Below are positions 57,542 through 64,000 of a stretch of 64,000 nucleotides of DNA, piece after piece. Location: contig NZ_SCNV01000002.1 of assembly GCF_005503145.1 (NCBI RefSeq), positions 124,001-188,000 on the forward strand. Reading direction: 5' to 3'. Both the position numbers and the translations under genes were made by a program. How positions within the stretch are numbered: the stretch's first letter is position 1; the number at the start of each line of letters is the position of its first letter. Source of the DNA: Burkholderia sp. 4M9327F10. Lineage in GTDB: Bacteria; Pseudomonadota; Gammaproteobacteria; Burkholderiales; Burkholderiaceae. The notes under the pieces were generated by a model. The model made no database searches. It was not told the origin of the DNA and saw only the letters and a list, made by a program, of their open reading frames with translations.

Positions 57542-58738
57542 ATGCGAGCGAAAACAGAAGGGAGTTTCAGGCACCGTCACGTACCCAACGCGATTGAGCA
57601 CACGCCATTTGTCACCGGCAAGGGTCGCCGTTGGACCATCGCTGGTGCATTGACAATCGCTTGCACCGGAATGGCACATGCCCAATCGAGCGTGACGCTG
57701 TACGGGCAAGTCGATGCCGGTGTTCGCTATGTATCGGCCTTCGACGGGCAGCATGGCAATACCTACCTGTCCTCAAGCGGAATGAGTCCGACCTTCTTCG
57801 GTTTTAAGGGTGTAGAAGATCTGGGCGGCGGCATGCGAGCGGAGTTTGCTCTGGAGAACCAGTTCTCGGCGGCCAACGGCGCCGCATCGTCGATCAGCAC
57901 CAGCCAGCAGCTTTTCGGGCGACAGGCGTATGTCGGCCTGGACACCGATAACTTCGGCACCGTGACGTTCGGACACCAGTACAACGCCCTCAACGTCTTC
58001 TTCGACTACGCGCCGTTGTGGGTCGATGGGGCATCGCCATTCTATGTAGGCGGTGACAATTTCGCGCTGGGTTACCGCATCAACAGCAGCGTCGTCTATA
58101 AAAAGTCCCTTGGGCCGGTCGCATTCCAGCTCGACTATGGACTCGGCGGACAGCCCGGCAGCCTCGCACAAGGAACCACCCTGGGCGGCAATGTGGCCTA
58201 CAGCTTCGCGAACGCGATGATTGGCGGCGCCTACGAACAATACAAGAGTGCGGACGGTGCGAGCATGGCACAGAACTGGACCGCAGGCGGACGATATACG
58301 CTTGAAGAGGCGTCTCTGTACGCAGGCTACATGCACAACTTGGATAGCGGCACAGAAAGCCAACGGCGCGATCTCTATTTCGGCGGCGCCCAATACTCGG
58401 TCACGCCTTCGTTCCTGTTGTCCGGCGGCTATTTCTACTATCGGCAATCGGCATGCAACGGAACCTGCACCGCTGGCCAGTCCGTAGGTGCGGGCAGCAG
58501 CGGCAGCGAGATCTACGGCATCAGCGGTGGCGGCGGAACCGGACACGCAAACATCATCGCTCTGAGCGCCAAGTACTTCCTCTCCAAACGCACCACGCTC
58601 TATGCCGAAGCGGATACCTACCGGCTTCGAGGCGGCGCCGCACAAGATCAGATCTATTACTGGACCGGGACAGACGACTCGAATCTGAAATCCGTCAACC
58701 AGTATGCCCTGATGTTCGGCATGACTCACTCCTTCTAA
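57542..58738 (+). CDS. Burkholderia-type porin of the ABC/EthD block
   Basis: A 398-residue trimeric porin. The ATG at 57542 follows GGGGAG at six bases. The N-terminus is unusually long and basic (about 45 residues) before the signal peptide ends MAHA|QSSVTLYGQVDAGVRYV. FFGFKGVEDLGGGMRAEFALENQF, RQAYVGLDTDNFGTVTFGHQYN and the terminal MFGMTHSF are typical. An inserted Cys pair (SACNGTCTAG, near residue 310) is not usual for the family and may form a loop disulphide. A binding-protein gene follows after 13 bp. Confidence 0.92.
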   Translation: MRAKTEGSFRHRHVPNAIEHTPFVTGKGRRWTIAGALTIACTGMAHAQSSVTLYGQVDAGVRYVSAFDGQHGNTYLSSSGMSPTFFGFKGVEDLGGGMRAEFALENQFSAANGAASSISTSQQLFGRQAYVGLDTDNFGTVTFGHQYNALNVFFDYAPLWVDGASPFYVGGDNFALGYRINSSVVYKKSLGPVAFQLDYGLGGQPGSLAQGTTLGGNVAYSFANAMIGGAYEQYKSADGASMAQNWTAGGRYTLEEASLYAGYMHNLDSGTESQRRDLYFGGAQYSVTPSFLLSGGYFYYRQSACNGTCTAGQSVGAGSSGSEIYGISGGGGTGHANIIALSAKYFLSKRTTLYAEADTYRLRGGAAQDQIYYWTGTDDSNLKSVNQYALMFGMTHSF

Positions 58739-58751
58739 CGGATCACCTGCC

Positions 58752-59747
58752 ATGCACTTCACGAAATCACTCACGCCATTTGCGCGTCACGCCACCGGCA
58801 TCGTCGCACTGCTTGTTGCAGTGGCAAATCCAGTTCACGCGGCCGCAACTGACGCGAAAGTCATCCTGCTCGGCGCCGACGATGTCTGCGGATACTGTGC
58901 CGCCTATAACACGACCGCTCAGCAATATGCGAAGCAGAAAGGCATCGACCTGAAGCTGGTCACCAATAAATTCGATCCGGCCGAACAGGCCGCACAGGTC
59001 GATCAGGCCATCGCCCAGAAGCCCGCCGCCATCCTGCTGTGGGCAATCGACGGAACGGCACTCCTGCCGTCGATGCATAAGATCCAGCGGGCCGGGATCC
59101 CGCTGTTGCTGACGGACGTTTTGCCGGACCAGAAATACGACAGCCTGTGGCGCCAATACAGTGGTGGCAACTATGAGGCCGAAGGGCGCGCCGCGGCACA
59201 CCTGATGGTCGACGGCTTTAAGGCAAAGGGGCTCGGCACGACCGGGGCGGTCATCGAAATTACCGGATACGTCGGACAGGCGCAAACCATCTCGCGGCAG
59301 CAAGGCTTCCAGGATGAACTCGCGAAAATCGCGCCCGGCATCAGGGTCGTCGGCGTGCAACCGGGCAACTGGGATCAAGGGACCTCGACGACTGCCGCCG
59401 CCGGACTCTTCACCAAGTTCGGCAAGGACATCAAGGGCGTGTACGCGCAGGAGGACGCCATGGCGGCCGGTGCAATCGTCGCGGCAGAACGCGCCGGACT
59501 GACGCCGTCGAAGCTGGCGGTGGTCGGCGTGGGCTGCGAACCGATAGGTGTGAACCTGCTCAAGTCCGGCAAGCTTTACGGCACTGTGCTGCAGTCGCCG
59601 GTTGATGAAGCGCACTACGCCATCGACAGCGTCGCCGATCTGCTCAACGCGCGGAAACTCGACAAACTGCGCTACGTGCCTATGCCTTCGGTAACGGCAA
59701 AGGATGACGTCGACCAGATCTGCAAACCCTGGCCGAACGCATCCTGA
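58752..59747 (+). CDS. Sugar-type (RbsB-like) ABC transporter, periplasmic binding protein
   Basis: A 331-residue type I binding protein. The signal peptide ends near VHA|AATDAKVILLGADDVCGYCAAYN. Tandem lobes (FDPAEQAAQVDQAIAQKPAAILLWAIDGTALLPSMHKIQRAGIPLLLTDVLP; TGAVIEITGYVGQAQTISRQQGFQDELAK) fit ribose/simple-sugar binders. A CGYC motif lies exactly in the first ligand loop, where sugar binders usually have polar or aromatic residues, so the ligand may not be a plain sugar. The ATPase and two permeases follow. Confidence 0.9.
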   Translation: MHFTKSLTPFARHATGIVALLVAVANPVHAAATDAKVILLGADDVCGYCAAYNTTAQQYAKQKGIDLKLVTNKFDPAEQAAQVDQAIAQKPAAILLWAIDGTALLPSMHKIQRAGIPLLLTDVLPDQKYDSLWRQYSGGNYEAEGRAAAHLMVDGFKAKGLGTTGAVIEITGYVGQAQTISRQQGFQDELAKIAPGIRVVGVQPGNWDQGTSTTAAAGLFTKFGKDIKGVYAQEDAMAAGAIVAAERAGLTPSKLAVVGVGCEPIGVNLLKSGKLYGTVLQSPVDEAHYAIDSVADLLNARKLDKLRYVPMPSVTAKDDVDQICKPWPNAS

Positions 59748-59822
59748 CCGATACGTCCGTGCTTCATAGGGCCACGGGCGCCGGCAACGGTGCTCATGGC
59801 CATTTGACCGACTGGTAACACC

Positions 59823-61331
59823 ATGACTGACTCCATACTCATCGCGCAGAATCTCAGCAAACGCTATGGCGGCGTACAAGCCCTCTGCAACGTCAGCTTT
59901 GAGCTTCGACGCCAGGAAATTCACGGCCTGTGCGGCGAGAACGGCGCCGGCAAGAGCACCATCGTCAAGATCCTGGGCGGATTCGTCAAGCCAGACGCGG
60001 GCACGATAACGGTGGACGGCGATCCACTTCCACTCGGTGAACACGTCGACCCGAACCTGATCTCCATCGTCCATCAGGAACTGTCGATCGTCCCTCACCT
60101 CTCGGTACTCGACAACGTCATGCTCGGGGCGCCCGAAGTGCGTTCGATCTATCTGCGGAATCGTTTCAGGGCCATCGTACGTCAACATCTCGACGGCGTA
60201 GGGTTACCGCATATCGATCCTATGCAACCCGCGTCGACGCTCAGCCTGGCAGAGCGTCAACTGGTCGAAATTGCCCGAGGCATCGCGCGGGGTGCCAAGG
60301 TACTGTTGCTCGACGAACCAACCGCGACCCTCTCTGATGCGGAAATCAGCCGGGTTTTCGGCGTCCTGCGTCGTCTGAGGGATAGCGGCACATCGCTCGT
60401 CATCATCAGCCACCGCCTCGACGAGATTTTCGCGCTAACCGATCGCGTCACCGTGTTTCGCAGCGGACAGCACATCTGGACGCGCGCCACGCAAGGGCTG
60501 ACGAGCGCAGAACTGGTGCATGCCATGATCGGCCGCGATCTGGTCCGTGGCGGACATGTGGCATCCATTCCTTCCCGCCTCGCCGGGTCGCTACGAGTCC
60601 GCACAAGAAGCCTCGCCGTGCCAGACCGATTCACGGCGTTCGATCTCGCATTCGCACCGGGACAAATCGTTGCCATCGCGGGACAGCTTGGCTCCGGCGC
60701 GGACGCCTTCGTCGAGGCACTCGCGGGCTTGCATCCCGCGTGCACCGGGCATGTCGAACTGGACGGCGAACCCATCGTCCTGAACAGCATCGAATCCGCT
60801 CATGCGGTGGGAATTGCCTATGTTCCCGAAGATCGGGCCGGCAAAGGAGTCTTTCTGGATGCACCTATCGGCGTCAATTTAACCTCCCATATCCTTTCAC
60901 AGATCAGCAAGCGGGGTTGGCTGTCCTCCACCGTAGACCGTAGCCGTGCGCTCTCCCTCGCGACGGAATTCCAGATTGACCCGGCCAGGCTCCCACACGA
61001 CGTATCGACGCTCAGTGGCGGCAATCAGCAGAAAGTGGCAATCGCGAAAGCGGCCGCAATGCAGCCGCGCGTCCTGCTACTCAACGAACCGACACGAGGC
61101 GTCGATATTGGCGCTCGGGCGGAAATCTACGGACGCCTGCAAAACATGACTCAGACAGGCATGACGGTCATCTTCTATTCGACCGATCTCGAGGAAATCA
61201 TGGAGGTTGCGCAACGCGTCGTGACCGTCTACCGGGGTACCGTCGTCCGACTGCTTGAGCGTGGCGAAACAAGCAGCAACGAGATCCTGCACGACATCCT
61301 GCACGGTTCGAGTGTGCCGGAGGCCGCATGA
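59823..61331 (+). CDS. Sugar-type ABC transporter ATP-binding protein (RbsA/XylG type)
   Basis: A 502-residue tandem ATPase. Domain 1 has CGENGAGKSTIVKILGGF (Walker A), TLSLAERQLVEIARGIARGAKVLLLDEPTATLSDAEI and VIISHRLDEIFALTDRVTVFRSG. Domain 2 has the usual degenerate Walker A (GQLGSGADAFVEALAGL) with LSGGNQQKVAIAKAAAMQPRVLLLNEPTRGVDIGARAEIY and FYSTDLEEIMEVAQRVVTVYRG. The halves together drive import through the two permeases that follow. The stop overlaps the next start by four bases. Confidence 0.93.
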   Translation: MTDSILIAQNLSKRYGGVQALCNVSFELRRQEIHGLCGENGAGKSTIVKILGGFVKPDAGTITVDGDPLPLGEHVDPNLISIVHQELSIVPHLSVLDNVMLGAPEVRSIYLRNRFRAIVRQHLDGVGLPHIDPMQPASTLSLAERQLVEIARGIARGAKVLLLDEPTATLSDAEISRVFGVLRRLRDSGTSLVIISHRLDEIFALTDRVTVFRSGQHIWTRATQGLTSAELVHAMIGRDLVRGGHVASIPSRLAGSLRVRTRSLAVPDRFTAFDLAFAPGQIVAIAGQLGSGADAFVEALAGLHPACTGHVELDGEPIVLNSIESAHAVGIAYVPEDRAGKGVFLDAPIGVNLTSHILSQISKRGWLSSTVDRSRALSLATEFQIDPARLPHDVSTLSGGNQQKVAIAKAAAMQPRVLLLNEPTRGVDIGARAEIYGRLQNMTQTGMTVIFYSTDLEEIMEVAQRVVTVYRGTVVRLLERGETSSNEILHDILHGSSVPEAA

Positions 61332-62335
61332 GAATCGCGCTCTCATCTTCAACCGAAAGGTCCGGCTCAAACCGGTCAAAGACTCATATGTGGCTACGCA
61401 ACCAGTTCGTACCGGCTCGTGTACAGGCAACTTCCATTCAAATTCTGTGTGTCGTCGTACTCATTGTGGCAGGCATAAGTGTCCCGCACTTTGCTTCGAT
61501 GACCAATCTCGCTGCGATCATCTACTCGACAGCAGCCATCGGTACGGCTGCAATCGGCCTTGCAGCCGTCACACTCTGCGGCGAATTATTCCTGCTATCG
61601 ACTGGCGCCACGGCGGCATTTGCCGCAATCGTCTTCGTTTCTTCGCTGGGAGCCGGTCCGATCCCGGCCAGCATGGCTGCAGTGGCAGTCGGCCTGATAT
61701 CAGGCTGCCTCCAGGGCGTCGCAATTGGTCCGCTGCGCTGCAATCCGATCATCGCGTCAATCGCGGCAGCATCGGTTATTACCGGCATAGCATCGTTGCT
61801 CACCGGCGGACGGACGATCATCGGCGGTGGGGACGCATCGTGGCTCGGCCTAGGTGTGCTGTTTCCCGGACTGCCACACCAGGGGGTGCTACTCGTTGTT
61901 GCAACGCTCGCACTCGAACTGGTCGTCCAGCGCTCGCGTTTTGGACGCGAGTTACGGCTTGTCGGTATCAATCGCGTCGCCGCGCGCGTTGCCGGCCTGA
62001 GAACGAGGACAACCGTGCTGATGGGCTGCACGCTCGCCGGCGGCGCAGCAGCAGCGGCAGGCGTGTTGATCGCATCGCAGTCCGGAACCGCGAATCTGCT
62101 AATCGGCAGCGATCTGAATTTCGGCGCGATCGCCGCTGTACTGGTCGGCGGCATCGGAATCGCCGGAGGCCGCGGACGAATCTCGGATGCGGCCTTCGGC
62201 GCGCTGTTCCTCGCGATCATCGGCAATCTCCTGCTCGTCAAGAACCTTCCTTATGAGGCTCAGCTCGCAGTCAAAGGGGCTGCGGTGCTGCTGTCGGTCA
62301 CGATAGGCGCCTTCCTCGGCGGAAAACGCCGCTAA
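61328..62335 (+). CDS. Sugar-type ABC transporter permease 1 (RbsC type)
   Basis: A 335-residue permease of the branched-chain/ribose class with about 8-10 helices. TLCGELFLLSTGATAAFAAIVFVSS, GPLRCNPIIASIAAASVITGIASLLTGGRTIIGGGD and LVGINRVAARVAGLRTRTTVLMGCTLAGGAAAAAGVLIASQSGTANLLIGSDLNFGAIAAVLVGGIGIAGGRGRI follow the RbsC plan. The start overlaps the ATPase stop (ATGA). It should form a heterodimer with the second permease, whereas E. coli RbsC is a homodimer. Confidence 0.9.
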   Translation: MRIALSSSTERSGSNRSKTHMWLRNQFVPARVQATSIQILCVVVLIVAGISVPHFASMTNLAAIIYSTAAIGTAAIGLAAVTLCGELFLLSTGATAAFAAIVFVSSLGAGPIPASMAAVAVGLISGCLQGVAIGPLRCNPIIASIAAASVITGIASLLTGGRTIIGGGDASWLGLGVLFPGLPHQGVLLVVATLALELVVQRSRFGRELRLVGINRVAARVAGLRTRTTVLMGCTLAGGAAAAAGVLIASQSGTANLLIGSDLNFGAIAAVLVGGIGIAGGRGRISDAAFGALFLAIIGNLLLVKNLPYEAQLAVKGAAVLLSVTIGAFLGGKRR

Positions 62336-62341
62336 CCGCTC

Positions 62342-63322
62342 ATGGTTCCACTATCTACTATGAAGACGCACATCCAGCGGACCTTGTGGCAACTCATCCT
62401 CCCAGCCGCTTTGCTGTTGATCTTTTCCTTCGCAAGTCGCGATTTTCTGTCTTCGGGCAACCTCTACGCGCTGATGCAGGCGTTTGCGCTGCTTGGCCTC
62501 GCCACGCTTGGCATCTCGCTCACCATGATTGCCGGCGAATTCGATCTGAGTGTCGGCGCGGTCTCCGCCGTAGCCGGCCTCGTGCTGGTCAAGACCGGTG
62601 AGTCGCATCCCGTTTGCGGCATTGCCCTGGCGCTTCTTGCGGGACTGGCTATTGGTTTCGCGAACGGTGCGCTCACCCGGGCTCTGCGGGTCTCGTCGCT
62701 CGTCACCACACTCGGTTCGATGATCCTGCTCAATGGCCTCGCTGTCTGGCTGGAAGGCGGCCAGGTACTGGCCTACAACAACTTCGATGAAGCCGATCTG
62801 CTGGATCAGGCAATCGCCGGCATTCTCTCAGTACGAAGTCTGATCGCGTTTGGGGGCTTCACGCTCGTCGCGCTGATGCTCTCGTTCACCCGGATCGGCC
62901 GGGACATCCGCGCAATCGGAAGCTACCGCAGGGCCGCGGAAATGGCTGGTGCGAACGTATCAGTCGCACTGTATATCGCCTTCATGTTGTCCGGGATGCT
63001 GGCTGCGCTAACCGGAGCCTTGACGTCCGTCAGTCTCTCGACCGCATCTTCGCGCTTCGGTGCCGACCTCGTATTGCAGGCCGCCACCGCCGCCATCGTC
63101 GGTGGCGTCACGCTCACTGGAGGCGTCGGCTCTCCGGCAGGAATCGCGTGTGGCGTGATGACACTGACCATCCTGAACAACGGCCTGAGCCTGCTCGGCA
63201 TCCCCTCGGCGACGATTCTGCTTCTAAACGGCGCGCTGCTGTTCGTCGTTCTCATTTCCGGTGGCCGCAGGCTGCTGCCTCGCTGGATTGCCACAACACC
63301 CGGACGCAACACTCGCACATAA
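62342..63322 (+). CDS. Sugar-type ABC transporter permease 2 (RbsC type)
   Basis: A 326-residue RbsC-like permease six bases after permease 1. ISLTMIAGEFDLSVGAVSAVAGLVLVKTGESHPVCGIALALLAGLAIGFANGALTRALRVSSLVTTLGSMILLNGLAVWLEGG and IRAIGSYRRAAEMAGANVSVALYIAFMLSGMLAALTGALTSVSLSTASSRFGADLVLQAATAAIVGGVTLTGGVGSPAGI are typical. This copy keeps the canonical MIAGEFDLSVGA helix, while permease 1 has TLCGELFLLSTGA, so the two have specialised. The start may also be the ATG at 62360. Confidence 0.9.
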   Translation: MVPLSTMKTHIQRTLWQLILPAALLLIFSFASRDFLSSGNLYALMQAFALLGLATLGISLTMIAGEFDLSVGAVSAVAGLVLVKTGESHPVCGIALALLAGLAIGFANGALTRALRVSSLVTTLGSMILLNGLAVWLEGGQVLAYNNFDEADLLDQAIAGILSVRSLIAFGGFTLVALMLSFTRIGRDIRAIGSYRRAAEMAGANVSVALYIAFMLSGMLAALTGALTSVSLSTASSRFGADLVLQAATAAIVGGVTLTGGVGSPAGIACGVMTLTILNNGLSLLGIPSATILLLNGALLFVVLISGGRRLLPRWIATTPGRNTRT

Positions 63323-63428
63323 CCTCGGAAAGCGCCACTGGCACGCCGAGCCTATCCGTTGGCCGCCAAGGACAAGTGGCGCCGGAGCCTTTCTGTAAAG
63401 CTAAGAGCCTTTCCCGGGAGAAACAGAT

Positions 63429-64000
63429 ATGCCCACTACCCAAACTACAAATACCCTGCGCCTGCTGATGCCGCAATGGCAAGGCGGGAACAACCCGCCC
63501 TACCATTTCGGCGCGCAATTGCTCGCATGGCTCGCCCCTCCGGCGAACGGTCCTGTTGAAACAGTTGAGGTGACCCCGCCCGGAGATACGCCGTTACCCA
63601 TCGAGGAAGGAATCGTGGGCCGTAGCGCGCTGCTTGCGCAACTGCACTCGGCGCGGGAATGCGTCGAGCGTCACCAGCCCGATCGCATCGTGGTTCTCGG
63701 TGGCGACTGCCTGGTCGACCTGGCTCCCTTCGCCTACCTGAACGAACGATATGACGGCGAGCTGGCCGTGCTATGGATCGATGCTCACCCCGACATCATG
63801 ACGCCGCGTGATTTTCAGCACGCGCACGCGATGGTGCTTGGCAATCTGCTCGGCGAGGGAGATCCGGATTTCGTAAAGGCAGTCAGCCGGCCGCTCAATC
63901 CAAAACGCGTGATGTATGCCGGCCTCAAGGAAACGCTCGGGGTCGAAAACGCTTTCATCAAGCGGCTCGATCTTCGGCACGCCGGACCGGCCGATCTGGC
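63429..64000 (+). CDS. Arginase/agmatinase-family metallohydrolase (runs off the right edge)
   Basis: The ATG at 63429 follows GGGAG at eight bases, and 190 codons remain open to the window edge. MPTTQTTNTLRLLMPQWQGGNNPPYHFGAQLLAWLAPP starts the product. Ureohydrolase metal motifs follow: VVLGGDCLVDL (GGDH in most members) and LWIDAHPDIMTP (DAHxD), then HAHAMVLGNLLGE. The family splits guanidino compounds such as arginine, agmatine or guanidinobutyrate into urea and an amine; formiminoglutamase is a variant. GGDC instead of GGDH changes one usual manganese ligand. It ends, as far as seen, the EthD-porin-ABC block. Confidence 0.82.
   Translation, partial: MPTTQTTNTLRLLMPQWQGGNNPPYHFGAQLLAWLAPPANGPVETVEVTPPGDTPLPIEEGIVGRSALLAQLHSARECVERHQPDRIVVLGGDCLVDLAPFAYLNERYDGELAVLWIDAHPDIMTPRDFQHAHAMVLGNLLGEGDPDFVKAVSRPLNPKRVMYAGLKETLGVENAFIKRLDLRHAGPADL

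Noticed and set aside
58767..60188. A 473-codon minus-strand frame opposite the RbsB- and RbsA-like genes
   Set aside because: Antisense of two clear ABC genes, no domain, Arg/Asp/His-rich.
1..64000. CRISPR arrays, insertion sequences, prophage or integrase genes
   Set aside because: No regularly spaced direct repeats, transposase or phage motifs were found on either strand; the only long repeats lie inside the autotransporter gene.

Overview
The window is high-GC DNA from a betaproteobacterium, most likely Paraburkholderia or a close Burkholderiaceae relative. I infer this from the two Burkholderia-type trimeric porins, the FlxA-like and DUF5672 proteins, the MipA/OmpV protein, and the many small LysR, AraC and ABC-transport catabolic islands typical of a secondary replicon. 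I see no rRNA, tRNA, CRISPR array, prophage or insertion sequence. The window is a patchwork of uptake and catabolic operons. A partial gene lies at each end: a TonB-dependent receptor at the left and an arginase-family enzyme at the right.

Layout. 1-4.7 kb: TonB receptor start, a 1.1 kb non-coding stretch with an orphan terminator, then a phnD-phnC-phnE phosphonate/phosphite transporter with a hexapeptide acyltransferase. 4.7-9.5 kb: a 1567-residue autotransporter with tandem passenger repeats. 9.9-12.6 kb: FlxA-like protein, DUF5672 protein, and an HxlR regulator divergent from a glutathione S-transferase. 12.7-14.6 kb: a hipBA toxin-antitoxin pair with two strong operators. 14.8-16.8 kb: a GH54-like (alpha-L-arabinofuranosidase-type) lipoprotein. 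17-25.3 kb: an amino-acid oxidase-like flavoprotein, MFS exporter, aspartoacylase-like hydrolase, DHFR-like reductase, branched-chain amino-acid binding protein, and an orphan response regulator beside MipA/OmpV.

25.7-31.2 kb holds an RraA-like lyase, an L-idonate 5-dehydrogenase, a porin, an aminotransferase and a LysR regulator. 31.3-42.4 kb holds a dense accB-accC-pxpB-pxpC-(BCCP-like)-pxpA operon, a short-chain dehydrogenase, a D-2-hydroxyacid dehydrogenase, a complete polar amino-acid ABC transporter and a gluconate 5-dehydrogenase-like enzyme. Two promoters in this island, about 5 kb apart, share a 58 bp ungapped block with compensating changes in an internal palindrome, so they are probably co-regulated. 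42.4-47.7 kb: a LysR regulator divergent from an M20 amidohydrolase, an MHS-type transporter and an AtoE-type short-chain fatty-acid transporter behind an IclR-like double operator.

47.7-64 kb is the least explained part. A minus-strand run of seven genes (two Old Yellow Enzymes, a GMC oxidoreductase, three paralogous SnoaL-like proteins and an MFS transporter) faces a FeaR-like AraC regulator. Its promoter carries an 11 bp direct repeat spaced exactly 21 bp. A second AraC paralogue, an EthD-domain protein, a porin, a full ribose-type ABC transporter and an arginase-family enzyme follow. Together they look like a complete route, from outer-membrane entry through import to redox and dehydration or cyclisation steps, for a compound I cannot name.
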